From assembly GCA_019670725.1 (NCBI GenBank), contig AP024629.1, forward strand, positions 186,001-250,000: a DNA stretch of 64,000 nucleotides, written 5' to 3'. The position numbers were made by a program, and so were the translations under genes. Under the pieces are notes generated by a model. The model was given only the letters and a program-made list of their open reading frames with translations, did no database searches and was not told the DNA's origin. Source of the DNA: Alphaproteobacteria bacterium SO-S41 (lineage in GTDB: Bacteria; Pseudomonadota; Alphaproteobacteria; Micropepsales; Micropepsaceae). Positions 44,387-55,843 of this stretch are shown here, in pieces; position 1 is the stretch's first letter, and every line of letters begins with the position of its first letter.

Positions 44387-45658
44387 TTAGGCGCCCGAGC
44401 CGGCACGGGCGAGATCGGTGAGGACGTTGTCGCCCTCCTTCAGATCGCCTTCGAGAATCTCGGTGAAGGCGCCGTCGGTCGCGCCGATCTTGACCTTGTG
44501 TTCGACGGGCTTGCCGCCCTCTTCGATGAAGACGCGGCCGGCGGTCGGATCGCGCGGCTTGTCCTGGCCCTCGCCGCCTTGCTTCTCTTCAGCGATGGCT
44601 TCGCTCATCGAAATATCCGGCGGCACGAAACGCAGCGCCGCATTGGGCACGAGGATGGCGGATTCGACCGTCTTCACGGTGATCTCGGCGGTCGCGGTCA
44701 TGCCGGGCTTCAAGAGGCCGGCCTCGTTGTTGACCGACAATTCGGCCTGGTAGACGACGACGCCCTGGCTGGTCGCGCCGGTCGCGGCGTCCGCCTTCTT
44801 GGGCGCGTTGCGCAGCGAGCGGATGCGGGCCTCGAAGGTGCGGTTCGGGAAAGCGTCAACGGTGAAGCTGGCGCCCTGTTCCTCGTCGACCTGGCCGACA
44901 TCGGCCTCGTCGATATCGGCGAGCAGTTCGAGATTCTTGATGTCGGAGGCGAGGGTGAAGAGGATCGGCGTCTGGAAAGAGGCGGCGACGGTCTGGCCGG
45001 GTTCGACATTGCGATAGAGCACGATGCCGTCGATCGGCGATTTGATGACGGCCTTGTCGATGTCGCCGACCGCGACTTTCAGGTTCGCGTCCTGGATGGC
45101 GACCTGGGCCTTGGCGACTTCAAGACCGGCGACGGCCTGATCGTAGGTCGCCTGCGCCGTGTCGAGATCTTGCTGGCTGACATTGCGGCCCTTGGCAAGG
45201 TCGCGCAGGCGTTCGAGGCGCCGGGCGGCGTCGGAAAGGGCGGCTTCGGCCTGGCGGACGCCGGCCTTGGCGGCGGCGAGCTGGGCTTCGGTCTGGATGC
45301 GGCGGGCCTCGAGCTGGGTCGTGTCGATCTGGGCGAGGATGTCGCCGGTCTTCACCGTGTTGTTGAAGTCGACCTTCACCTCGACGACGCGGCCGGAGAC
45401 TTCGGCGCCGACATCGACCTGGTCGATCGGCTGGAGCGTGCCTGTGGCGGTGACCTTGACCGAGAGGGGGCCGCGCTTGACGGCCTCGGCCTTGAAGCCG
45501 ACCGGCGCGCCGCCGCCCGAGAACAGCAGGAAGAGGACGACGACGACCGCGCCGATCCCGCCGAGCCAGATCAGGCTCTTGGTGCGCAGCGAGCGCTTCT
45601 TCTTGCCAACGCCCAAGGTCTTTTCAATGCCTACGGGGGCAGTGGTCATGTGGTTCAT
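44387..45658 (-). CDS. MacA-type periplasmic adaptor (HlyD/MFP family)
   Basis: 423 residues from ATG 45658 (GTG 45673 also possible). N-terminal membrane anchor about 28-46, then barrel-sandwich SVKVTATGTLQPIDQVDVGAEVSGRV, a long coiled-coil hairpin (about 105-185) and beta-barrel domains. It should link the permease-ATPase complex to an outer-membrane TolC-like channel. No TolC gene is in the window. First gene of the operon, with a plausible promoter at 45702-45731. Confidence 0.92.
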   Translation of the reverse strand: MNHMTTAPVGIEKTLGVGKKKRSLRTKSLIWLGGIGAVVVVLFLLFSGGGAPVGFKAEAVKRGPLSVKVTATGTLQPIDQVDVGAEVSGRVVEVKVDFNNTVKTGDILAQIDTTQLEARRIQTEAQLAAAKAGVRQAEAALSDAARRLERLRDLAKGRNVSQQDLDTAQATYDQAVAGLEVAKAQVAIQDANLKVAVGDIDKAVIKSPIDGIVLYRNVEPGQTVAASFQTPILFTLASDIKNLELLADIDEADVGQVDEEQGASFTVDAFPNRTFEARIRSLRNAPKKADAATGATSQGVVVYQAELSVNNEAGLLKPGMTATAEITVKTVESAILVPNAALRFVPPDISMSEAIAEEKQGGEGQDKPRDPTAGRVFIEEGGKPVEHKVKIGATDGAFTEILEGDLKEGDNVLTDLARAGSGA

Positions 45659-45701
45659 CTGCTGAAAATCCACGCCGGCCCGCGGCGCTACTGGAAGGGC
45701 C

Positions 45702-45731
45702 TTTATACCCTACGGGGATAGTGGTTTTCAG
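45702..45731 (-). promoter_or_regulatory. Promoter for the MacA/MacB-type operon
   Basis: On the minus strand CTGAAA (45726-45731) is followed after 18 bases by TATAAA (45702-45707), a fair sigma-70 match 43 bp before the adaptor's ATG 45658. Confidence 0.5.
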
Positions 45732-45761
45732 TCCGTGACTGGGGTCACACGGATGTGATCG

Positions 45762-46931
45762 TCAGGATTGGGCGTAGGGATCGGCGGCATCGCGAAGGCC
45801 GTCGCCCATGAAATTGAAGGCGAGCACAGTCAGGATCACGGGGATCACGGGCAGAAGCAGCCAGGGATAGACCGACAAAGCCGCGAAATTCTGGGCGTCG
45901 TTGAGGAGGACACCCCAGCTCACCAGCGGCTCGCGGATGCCGAGGCCGAGGAAGGACAACGCGGTTTCGCCTAGAATCATCGCGGGGATCGCCAAAGTGA
46001 CGCTGGCGATGAGGTGGCTAGAGAAATTGGGCAACAGGTGGCGGAAGAGGATGCGGCGGGGCGAAGCGCCCATCATCGCCGCCGCCACGGCGTATTCCTC
46101 CTCACGGAGCTGCATCACCTTGGCGCGGACGCCGAGCGCCAGGCCGGGCCAGTCGAGCAGGCCGAGAATCACGGTGATGCCGATAAAGACCGACATTGGC
46201 GGCCAGGTCGCGGGAATGGCGGCGGAGAGCGCGAGCCAGAGCGGCAATTCCGGGAGGGCGCGCAGGAGTTCGATGACGCGGAGCACCGCCCAGTCCGTCC
46301 AGCCCCCGAAAAAGCCGGCGAGCCCGCCGAAGATGACGCCGAGCGCAAAGCTGATGGCGACGCCGATCAGGCCGATGGTCAGCGAAGTCCGGGCGCCGAA
46401 GACGACGCGGCTGAAGAGGTCGCGGCCGAGTGCGTCGGTGCCGAAGAGGAAGAGCGTCCCGCCTTCGCCGGCGCAGAAGAGGCGGGTACGGAGTTCGACG
46501 AGACCGAGGAGCTGATAGGGCGTGCCCTCGCAGAAGTAGCGGATGGTCTGCGGTTGGGTGGCGTCTTCGCTATAGATGCGGCGCATCTGGCCGAGATCGA
46601 CCTTCGAGGTCGTGGAATAGGCGAAGGGCAGCGAGAGCCCGTCGGCGCCGAAGAGGCGTACGGCCTGGGGCGGGTGGTGGCCGGCATCGGGGAAGCGCTG
46701 GTCGCGGCCGTAAGGCGCCAGGAATTCCGCGAAGGGCACGACGATCAGATAGAGGAAGGCGAGCAGCCAGAAGGCGGCGAGCGCCAGCCTGTGGCGGCGG
46801 AAGCGGCGCCAGAAGCGGCGGGCGGAGGTGAGGCCGTCAGCGTCCTGGGCGAGCGGTGGGCCGGGCGTGAAGGGGCGCTCGTCCGCCCAGTGCGGCGGGT
46901 CGCCGTCGCGCGGGGGCAAAGCGGCGCTCAC
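45762..46931 (-). CDS. Peptide ABC transporter permease, OppC/DppC-like
   Basis: 389 residues. N-terminal cytoplasmic tail of about 45 residues, one helix (about 50-72), a long periplasmic segment (about 73-165), then the BPD_transp domain with GTDALGRDLFSRVVFGARTSL and the EAA-like loop AAMMGASPRRILFRHLLPN. It imports peptides or related solutes with the OppB-like partner, which it overlaps by 4 bp. Last gene of the ten-gene run starting at 57878. Confidence 0.92.
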   Translation of the reverse strand: MSAALPPRDGDPPHWADERPFTPGPPLAQDADGLTSARRFWRRFRRHRLALAAFWLLAFLYLIVVPFAEFLAPYGRDQRFPDAGHHPPQAVRLFGADGLSLPFAYSTTSKVDLGQMRRIYSEDATQPQTIRYFCEGTPYQLLGLVELRTRLFCAGEGGTLFLFGTDALGRDLFSRVVFGARTSLTIGLIGVAISFALGVIFGGLAGFFGGWTDWAVLRVIELLRALPELPLWLALSAAIPATWPPMSVFIGITVILGLLDWPGLALGVRAKVMQLREEEYAVAAAMMGASPRRILFRHLLPNFSSHLIASVTLAIPAMILGETALSFLGLGIREPLVSWGVLLNDAQNFAALSVYPWLLLPVIPVILTVLAFNFMGDGLRDAADPYAQS

Positions 46932-47953
46932 AGCTTCGCCTTCTGGCCGAGCCGCACGCGCGGGTCGAGCGCGGCGAGGATGAGGTCGGAGACCAGCATG
47001 CCCGCCAGCGTCAACACCGCCGTGAAGAGCAGGATGAAGCCGGCGAGGAAGGTGTCCTGGCCGCGCAGTGCGCTGAGCAGGACCGGGCCGACGGTCGGCA
47101 GGTTCAGCACGACCGAGACGATGACCGAGCCCGACACCATCGAGGGCAGGAGATTGCCAATATCCGCGACAAAGGGCGCGAAGGCGAGGCGGAGCGGATA
47201 GCGCGTCAGCAGGCGTGCCTCACCGATGCCGCGGGCGCGCGCCGCGACGACATAGGGCTTGGCGACCTCGTCGAGGAGATTGGCGCGGAGGCGCCTTATC
47301 ATGATGCCGGCCGAGCCGAGCGCGATGACGAGGGCGGGGATCGCGAGATGGGCGGCGACGTCGCCGAGCTTGGCGAATGACCAGGGCGCATCGATATAGG
47401 CCGGGCTCATCAGCCCGCCGATCGTGATGCCGAACCAGGCATGGGCGAAGGAGAGGAGGACGAGCGCCAAGAGGAAGCTGGGGATCGAGAGGCCGATATA
47501 GGAGACGGTCGAGGCGCTGAAGTCGACGACGCCCCCCGGCCGCCGTGCGGCGAGGAGGCCGACGGGAAAGGCGATCAGATAGACGACGAAAACAGTCGCG
47601 AGATTGAGCAGCGCGGTGAGGCCGATGCGGTCGCCGAGCACTTCGGAGACCGGTTTGGAATAGATGAACGACCAGCCCCACTCACCCTGAAGGAGGCCAT
47701 CGAAACCGTGCGGTCCCGGCCAGAAGCCGGCCCAGATCGCATAGCGTTCGAGGAAGGGCCGGTCATAGGCGAATTCCTGACGCAGGAATTCCAGCCGCGC
47801 CGCGCCGGCGCCCTCGCCCTGGCTCTGCAGCTCCTGCATCTCGTTGGAGAGATAGTCGCCGGGCGGCAGCTCGACGACGACGAAGATCAGGAAGCTGACC
47901 GCGATCAGCGCCGGGATCATCGCCAGGATACGGCGGAGGGCGTAGCGCAGCAT
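46928..47953 (-). CDS. Peptide ABC transporter permease, OppB/DppB-like
   Basis: 341 residues, six predicted helices. N-terminal YALRRILAMIPALIAVSFLIFVVVELPPGD is the family signature, and the EAA loop is RARGIGEARLLTRYPLRLAFAP. It is separated from the binding-protein gene by 161 bp that carry a palindromic repeat, yet still on the same strand. Confidence 0.93.
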   Translation of the reverse strand: MLRYALRRILAMIPALIAVSFLIFVVVELPPGDYLSNEMQELQSQGEGAGAARLEFLRQEFAYDRPFLERYAIWAGFWPGPHGFDGLLQGEWGWSFIYSKPVSEVLGDRIGLTALLNLATVFVVYLIAFPVGLLAARRPGGVVDFSASTVSYIGLSIPSFLLALVLLSFAHAWFGITIGGLMSPAYIDAPWSFAKLGDVAAHLAIPALVIALGSAGIMIRRLRANLLDEVAKPYVVAARARGIGEARLLTRYPLRLAFAPFVADIGNLLPSMVSGSVIVSVVLNLPTVGPVLLSALRGQDTFLAGFILLFTAVLTLAGMLVSDLILAALDPRVRLGQKAKL

Positions 47954-47976
47954 TCAGCGCGTACTCCACTTATTCA

Positions 47977-48090
47977 CGTCATCCCGGCCGTAGCGCAGCG
48001 AAGAGCCGGGACCCAGGTGACTGGGTACGGTGCTTGCGGCCCCTGGGTCCCGGGTCTCGGACGCCTGCGGCGGCCTCGCCCGGGATGACG
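47977..48090. repeat. Dispersed intergenic palindromic repeat, copy B
   Basis: 114 bp bounded by perfect inverted arms CGTCATCCCGG (47977-47987) and CCGGGATGACG (48080-48090), with an inner 11-bp inverted pair CCGGGACCCAG/CTGGGTCCCGG (48006-48016 and 48043-48053). It lies inside the opp-like operon between the binding-protein and permease genes. The right part is nearly identical to copy A at 10986-11110. Confidence 0.82.
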
Positions 48091-48114
48091 GGTGGGTATC
48101 GGTTTGAGCTGGCA

Positions 48115-49996
48115 TCACCGGTCGAGCCAGAAGGCATCGATGCGGTAGATGCCGAACTGGGCGCCGGGATCCCAGCCGAAGACGCCGGACTCGGGGACGT
48201 TGCGCAGCGCGTTCGATGCGACGATGGGCTGCAGCACGCCCGAGACCGTGCCGATGGAAAACTGTTCGGTCGCGTTGATGTCGAGCATCTCGGTCCAGAT
48301 GCGCGTGCGTTCAGCGTCGTCGGTCGTGGCGTTCCACGCGGCGTACAGCGTGAGAAGCTTCTGCGCCTCTGGGAGGTCGGCGGCTTCGCCCGACTTGCCC
48401 TTGGTCGTGATGTACTGGCCCCAGCGCGGCCAGCTCAGCATTTCCTGCGTCACCGGGGCGAGTTCGTCGGGAATGGCGGAGGGGCGCGGCACGCCGTTTT
48501 CAAGGCCCGACCAGACCGTCATGATGCTCTCGCCGCCATAGGCGCGGTTGCGCAGCACGTCGCGCTCGTAGGGCCGCGTGATGAGGCCGATGCCGGCGGC
48601 GCGCCAGGTCGGCGTGATCAGTTCCAGCATGGCGGATTCCTCCGCGCTCTCGCCGGAGGTTTCGATCACGATTTCCAGCTTGCGGCCGTCGGGCATGAGG
48701 CGGAGGCCGCCCGCGTCGCGCTTGGTAAGACCCATCTCGTCGAGCAGCGCGTTGGCCTTGGCGGGATCGTAGACGGCTTCGCGCGTGGTGCGCTCGGCGG
48801 AATAGAGCGGGCTTTCCTTCAGCGCGGTGTTGTTGCCGGGGGTCGCGAGGCCGAAGAACAGCGTCGCGTTGATGTCGTCGCGGTCGATCGCGGCGGAGAG
48901 CGCCTGGCGGAAGCTGCGGTCGCGCAACAGCGCGCGCCAGGTCGGATCGGTCGTGGTGAGATTAGGATAAAGCGCGACCTGCGAGCCCTTGGTCACCGGC
49001 CAGAGGAGAACGCGGAATTGGCCCTTGCCCTCCGCTGCCTTCAGCGCGGTCGCGTCGGAGAACGAGATGCCGCGCGCCTGGAGATCGCTGTCGCCCGCCG
49101 CGGTCTTCGCGCCGATGAGGCCGGGCTCGACGACGGTGACCTCGATCTTGTCGATATAAGGCAGCTGCATCCCGTAGCGGTCGACGCGGTGAAAGTAGGG
49201 ATTGCGGTGCAGGCGATAGACCGGTCCGCCGCCGGCTTCGATGACGAAGGGCTGCAGGGTCGGCATATCCGGATTGTCGTTGTCGTACATGGAATCGCGC
49301 CGGTTATGCAGCGCGGCCCAGCTCTTCACCTTGGCCTTGGCGACGAGGTCGGCGATTTCGTTGGGATCGCCGTATTTGATGTGGAAGCGCTTCAGGTAAT
49401 GCGCGGGGCGGTAGATGTAAGGCTCGCGGGCCTGCGCGAGCAGCGCGAGGAAGCGCGGGTTCGGCGCCGGCCATTCATAGCGGACGGTCGTTTCGTCGAT
49501 GATGGTGACGGTGGGCGGTTGGCCGTCGACCAGCAGTTCCTCGGGCACGCCGGCCGGGGTCAGTTCCGCGTTGTTCGCAATGTCTTCCCAGAAATAGCGG
49601 AAGTCCTCTGACGTGAAGGGCGCGCCGTCGGACCATTTGTGGCCCTTGCGGAGATGCAGCGTGAAGCTGCGGCTATCGACGACATCGAGGCTGGAGAGAA
49701 TGTCGGGCTTGATCTCGAAGTTCTCGTCATAGCCGACGAGGCGCGCATAGCCCCACACATTGAGAAGCCGGATGTCCTTGTCCTTGGGGAGGAGGAGGCG
49801 GAGCGTGCCACCGCTCTTGCCGGTGGTGCGGCCCAAGGTTTCGAAGCCGCCAACGAGGGGATCGGCGGGGACGCGCGCGGTGACGGGCGGCAGTGCGCCG
49901 TTGGCGACGTCGGCGGCGAGCGCGGGCGGGTCGATGGGGGCGGGCGCGTCCTGCGCTATCGCAGGACCGGTGATCGCCCAGCTCAGAAGCAGAACG

Positions 49997-50016
<20 letters not shown>
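48115..50016 (-). CDS. Peptide-binding protein of ABC importer (SBP family 5)
   Basis: 633 residues. Signal peptide about 1-21 (ending AIAQD). SBP_bac_5 features: RSFTLHLRKGHKWSDGAPFTSEDF, LARDRS-like ALLRDRSFRQALSAAIDRDDI, and a C-terminal YRIDAFWLDR. It is longer than DppA (about 535), as are binding proteins of the Yej/microcin C type. Periplasmic ligand capture for the neighbouring permeases; the ligand is unknown. The start lies inside the end of the ATPase gene (20-bp overlap). Confidence 0.93.
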
Positions 50017-51826
<1,810 letters not shown>

Positions 51827-51835
51827 GCGGGGACC

Positions 51836-52960
51836 TTAGCTGCCTCCCGCGATCTCTGCGAGGAGGGCCGCGCTGCGGGCCGCGCCGCCGATATCGAGCG
51901 GGTCGTCGGGCAGCGAGGGCAGGTCCAGCGCATGCTGCGCAGCATGCGCGAGGGTCTGGGGCGTCAGGTCGGCTTCGTCGAGACAGGCCATGAAGTCGAG
52001 GGCGGCGAGGCGTTTGGCGCGTGTCGCCTGCTCGGGCTCGCCGGGCGGCGCGAAGGGAACGACCAGAAGCGGGGTGCGGGCTGCGATGGTCTCGATGACG
52101 GTGTTGTAGCCGCCGCGCGAGATGGCGAGCCGGGCGGCGGCGATGCGCTGCGGCAGGTCGGGCGTGCTGCGCAGCACGGTGACGGTTTCGCTCGCGGCAT
52201 TTGTCAGTTCGGCGAACACCGTGTCAGGTGCGTTGGGGCCGGTGATGAAGGTCCAGGGTTCGTCCAGCAGCAGGCCGTCGCGATGGGCCTGAAACGCAGC
52301 GCGCAGCAAGGGCGCGGCATCGCCGCCGCCGCCGGCCGAGACGACGACGCCCCGGCGGTTGGCGACGGGCGGAGGCGGCGGGGCGACGACATAGCCGGTG
52401 CCGCGCATCGGCACGGGGACCTCGCCCGGCCACAGTTCGTTGAGGCCGAAGATCGAGGTGTCGCCATGGACGAGGACGGCGTCGTAATGCGCGCGCAGGC
52501 GGTCGGCGCATTCGAGGACGCGGTCGGTGTTCGACGGCCAGGTCGGGAGGTCGCGGAGGCTGGCGACGATCTTTGCGTTCGCGGCTTTTGCTGCAGCAAC
52601 GAGGTGCAGCAATTCGGCGCTCAGTTTGCGGCGGCCGAAGGGGAAGGTCTCGGTGACGACGATGTCCGGGCGGGCTTCGGCCAGCGCTGCGTCGATAAGG
52701 GTTTCGCGGTTGGTCCAGAAGGCGGCATCGGGCGGGTTGCCGTTGGCGTCGACGAGGCGGGCATAGCTGGCGTCGGGGGAACGGACCGGAGGAAGTTCGA
52801 CGAGGCGAACGGCCGGGTCGAGGCGGCCGGGGAGCGGGGTGTTGCCGGCGATGACGGTGGCCGCGCCGCCGGCCTCGATCACCGCATTGGCGATGGCCGC
52901 GATACGGGCATAGTGGCCGGCGCCCCAGAGGTGATTGACGTGGAAGAGAACGCGGGTCAC
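51836..52960 (-). CDS. GT-B glycosyltransferase, MurG/COG4671-like
   Basis: 374 residues. N-terminal domain with HVNHLWGAGHYARIAAIANA; C-terminal domain with VVVSAGGGGDAAPLL and the donor-binding AISRGGYNTVIETIAARTPLLVVPF typical of MurG-like (GT28) enzymes. Donor and acceptor unknown. Similar in build to the enzyme at 55840, which has the same GGYNT element. Overlaps the histidine phosphatase by 4 bp. Confidence 0.85.
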   Translation of the reverse strand: MTRVLFHVNHLWGAGHYARIAAIANAVIEAGGAATVIAGNTPLPGRLDPAVRLVELPPVRSPDASYARLVDANGNPPDAAFWTNRETLIDAALAEARPDIVVTETFPFGRRKLSAELLHLVAAAKAANAKIVASLRDLPTWPSNTDRVLECADRLRAHYDAVLVHGDTSIFGLNELWPGEVPVPMRGTGYVVAPPPPPVANRRGVVVSAGGGGDAAPLLRAAFQAHRDGLLLDEPWTFITGPNAPDTVFAELTNAASETVTVLRSTPDLPQRIAAARLAISRGGYNTVIETIAARTPLLVVPFAPPGEPEQATRAKRLAALDFMACLDEADLTPQTLAHAAQHALDLPSLPDDPLDIGGAARSAALLAEIAGGS

Positions 52961-53544
52961 GCGCGCGGCTCCAGCATCAGGTTTGCCTGGAGCAACGTGA
53001 CCGTGCCGTCCGGCTTGAGATCGAAAAGGTGCGCGGCGCGCCAGCGGAGTTTGACGGGCGGCTTCTGCGCCATGTCCCAGCCAAGGGCGAGGCTGAGCGT
53101 CGCGCGGATGATGCCCTTGTGGGTCACACCGACAAACGCGCCGCCGCGCACCGCGAGATCGGCGAAGAGCGGGCGGAGGCGGGCTTGAACGTCACGTGGG
53201 GATTCGCCGTGGGGCGGGCGGAGGTCGAGGCCGGACTGGCCGCGGGCGGAGAGGCGTTCGGCGCGGGGATTGGTGATGGCGGTCGAGAGGCCCTCCCAGG
53301 CGCCCCAGTTGGTTTCGATCAGTCGGTCTTCGGTGGCCGCATCGCCGTGCAGCAATTCGGCGGTCTGGCGGGCGCGACGGAGGGGGCTAGTGAGCCAGGT
53401 CGCGCCGGCGAGCGCCGCGGGGGCGCGGAGAGTGCGGAGTTCGGCGATGCCTTTGGGCGACAGCGGGATGTCGGCGCGGCCCTGGATGCGGCCCTCTTCG
53501 TTCCAAGCGGTGACGCCATGGCGGATGAGCGCGAGGGTCGTCAC
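52957..53544 (-). CDS. Histidine phosphatase family protein
   Basis: 195 residues. Catalytic RHG with His9 in LALIRHGVTAWNEEGRIQGRADIPLS, acid Glu in ETNWGAWEG, and second His in VTHKGIIRA. Members dephosphorylate sugar phosphates, nucleotides or proteins. Being wedged between glycosyltransferase genes by 4-bp overlaps on both sides suggests a phosphosugar or lipid-linked sugar substrate, which is inference. Confidence 0.9.
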   Translation of the reverse strand: MTTLALIRHGVTAWNEEGRIQGRADIPLSPKGIAELRTLRAPAALAGATWLTSPLRRARQTAELLHGDAATEDRLIETNWGAWEGLSTAITNPRAERLSARGQSGLDLRPPHGESPRDVQARLRPLFADLAVRGGAFVGVTHKGIIRATLSLALGWDMAQKPPVKLRWRAAHLFDLKPDGTVTLLQANLMLEPRA

Positions 53545-54632
53545 GCGCCGATCCCCTTGAGGATGGGCGCCAGGCGCTGTGCGGCATACACGATGCTGCG
53601 TTCGCCATGAACGAAGGCGCTGGCGACCTCGCCCATGGTCTCGCGCGTCTGGCGGTTGGCGAGGAGGATGCGGAGCGACTGGGCGAGCGCCGCGGAATCG
53701 CCGGCCGTGCTGAGGAAGCCTCCGCGGCCCTGATGGACGACGGCGGGGACGCCCGCCGTGTCGCAGGCGACGACGGGGAGGCCGCTGGCCTGCGCCTCCA
53801 GAAAAGCGAGGCCGAAGGCTTCCTTGAGGCCGGGCCAGAGATAGAGATCGGCGCGGGCATAGAGTGCGGCCATGGACTCTGGTGGGAAGCGGCCGGCGAA
53901 GGTGACACGGGTCGGAGGGAAGTTCGCGAAGGCGGCCTCGGCCTCGGCGTGGCCGGACCCGTCGCCGGCGACGAGATAGTGCCAGGGGAGATCGGCGATG
54001 CGGGCGAGTGCCGCGGCGATCAGCGGGAAGTTCGCGAGCTTCTTGCCGGGGCGCAGCATGGCGACGGAGAGGATGATAGGCGTGCGCGCGGGGCGGCTGC
54101 GGGCCGGCGGGAAGAGTGCGGTGTCGATGAAGGGATCGAGGCGGAAGAGGCGCTCGGGCGGGACGACGGCGGCGAGACCAATGCGGTCATGCGCGGTCAT
54201 CGCGATGACGGCATTCGCGGCCTGAAGCGCGCGTTTTGCTGCAGCATGGGGTGCAGCAAAATCGCCGGCGGCGCGCTTCGCGGCATAGCTCGCTTCGACG
54301 ATGGCGTAGGGGATGTTCAGCGCCGCCGCGACCGCTGGGCCCAGATGATCCGGCGATTTGTAGTAGTTCATATAGGTCAGCCACAGCGCGGGCGGGGCAG
54401 CGCGATGGGCGGCGATAAGGCGCGTGACTTCTGTTTCCGCGGCGGCGGCGATGGCGCTTTGCTGCAGGGTATTGCCGGTCGCTTCGTAGCTGCGGAGCGC
54501 TGAGGCGCCGTCGATCGTGTATCCGAGTTGCCCGAGGGCGCGGGTGAGGAGGCCGCTCATGGCGCGGTCGCCCGATGGCGGCGCGCCTGGCGCGGGCGGG
54601 TTCATGGGGCAATAAAGCAGCGCGCGGCTCAT
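53541..54632 (-). CDS. GT4-type glycosyltransferase
   Basis: 363 residues from ATG 54632, in a 4-bp overlap with the next enzyme's stop. The N-terminal part is unusual for GT4 (LLTRALGQLGYTIDGASALRSYEA), while the C-terminal donor domain is standard: ILSVAMLRPGKKLANFPLIAAAL, the YLVAGDGSG strand and EAFGLAFLEAQASGLPVVACDTAGVPAVV with the E-x7-E motif. It retains its sugar configuration if a true GT4 enzyme. Substrates unknown. Confidence 0.87.
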   Translation of the reverse strand: MSRALLYCPMNPPAPGAPPSGDRAMSGLLTRALGQLGYTIDGASALRSYEATGNTLQQSAIAAAAETEVTRLIAAHRAAPPALWLTYMNYYKSPDHLGPAVAAALNIPYAIVEASYAAKRAAGDFAAPHAAAKRALQAANAVIAMTAHDRIGLAAVVPPERLFRLDPFIDTALFPPARSRPARTPIILSVAMLRPGKKLANFPLIAAALARIADLPWHYLVAGDGSGHAEAEAAFANFPPTRVTFAGRFPPESMAALYARADLYLWPGLKEAFGLAFLEAQASGLPVVACDTAGVPAVVHQGRGGFLSTAGDSAALAQSLRILLANRQTRETMGEVASAFVHGERSIVYAAQRLAPILKGIGA

Positions 54633-55843
54633 GCCATCGCCCCGCGCAGCAAGGCGGCGATGGCGTCGGCGCCGGGCGCGGCGGCGAAATCCGTGGCCAC
54701 GCGCGTGCGGCCCGCTTCGCCCATGGTGGTGCGCGCGGCGGGATCGGCAATAAGGTGGGCGAGGGCCGTGGTTAGTGCAGCCGCGTCGTTCGGCGGGCAT
54801 AGCAGGCCGTTCGTGCCGTCGGTGATGAGTTCGCCGACGCCCCCGACTTTGGTGGAGACGACGGCGAGACCCTGGCTCTGGGCCTCAACGATGACATTGG
54901 GCAGGCCGTCGCGGTCGCCGTCCGCGGCGACGACGGGTGTCAGCGCGAAGAGATCGGCAGCCTGCATTGCGGTGCGTACGGCGTCTTCGCTCTGCGAGCC
55001 CATCCAGGTGAAGCGGTCTACCAGATCATGCGCGACGACCCGGGCCTTGAGGTCGGGCAGCAGCGGGCCACCGCCGATATGGACGAAACGCCAGTGCTGA
55101 GCAGGGTCGAGGGCGGCCAGCGCATCGATCAGGGTTTCGTAACCCTTCTTCTCCACCGCACGGCCGACGGAGAGGATCGTGACGGGATCGCTCGCGTCGC
55201 TGCCATCGCGCGGCGGACGCGCGGGTGCGGCAGGCCAATGCGCGAGGTCGAGGCCGTGGCGGTTGAGGGACAGCGTGTCGCCGCCGACGGCTTTGAGGCG
55301 GCCCAGCCCATCCGCGGTGCAGGTCGTGACGAAGCGGGCCGCGGTCAGCTTGTCCTTCAGATCCCAATCGGGCGTCGTCCAGATGTCGCGGGCGTGGGCG
55401 GAGACCGCGAAAGGAAGACCTGTCAGCGCCGCCGCATAGCGGGCGACCGAGCCGGGTGTGTGGATGAAGTGCGCGTAGAGCAGCGTCGTCTGCGGCGGCA
55501 GTTCGGCGGCGAGGACCAGCGCCTGGCCGAAGCGACGGATGCGGTTGCGGGTGCGGTCGCGCTTCCAGTCCGCGCGGAAGAGGGCCTTCGCCGCGCGGTA
55601 GTTTTTCGACCAACGGAATTTACGCCAGGCGCGGAAGACGCGGCGCGGCTCTTGATGGAGATATTCCGGCACGTAGGTGACGACGCCTTTCACCGCTGCA
55701 TGCGCGGGATGGGTCTTGGTGTCGGTGGGGTGGCGGAGCGACCAGAGCGAGAGAGCGAGGCCGCGGTCTTCGAGCGCCTCCAGTTCGCGCGCGATGAAGG
55801 TCTCCGAAAGGCGCGGCCAGCCCTTCAGGATGACCGCGATCAT
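54629..55843 (-). CDS. GT4-type glycosyltransferase
   Basis: 404 residues from ATG 55843. N-terminal IAVILKGWPRLSETFIARELEALEDRG is typical of exopolysaccharide GT4 enzymes; then FAVSAHARDIW, ILSVGRAVEKKGYETLIDALA, and the E-x7-E region LPNVIVEAQSQGLAVVSTKVGGVGELI. Overlaps both neighbours by 4 bp. Likely builds a cell-surface glycan or glycolipid. Confidence 0.9.
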   Translation of the reverse strand: MIAVILKGWPRLSETFIARELEALEDRGLALSLWSLRHPTDTKTHPAHAAVKGVVTYVPEYLHQEPRRVFRAWRKFRWSKNYRAAKALFRADWKRDRTRNRIRRFGQALVLAAELPPQTTLLYAHFIHTPGSVARYAAALTGLPFAVSAHARDIWTTPDWDLKDKLTAARFVTTCTADGLGRLKAVGGDTLSLNRHGLDLAHWPAAPARPPRDGSDASDPVTILSVGRAVEKKGYETLIDALAALDPAQHWRFVHIGGGPLLPDLKARVVAHDLVDRFTWMGSQSEDAVRTAMQAADLFALTPVVAADGDRDGLPNVIVEAQSQGLAVVSTKVGGVGELITDGTNGLLCPPNDAAALTTALAHLIADPAARTTMGEAGRTRVATDFAAAPGADAIAALLRGAMA

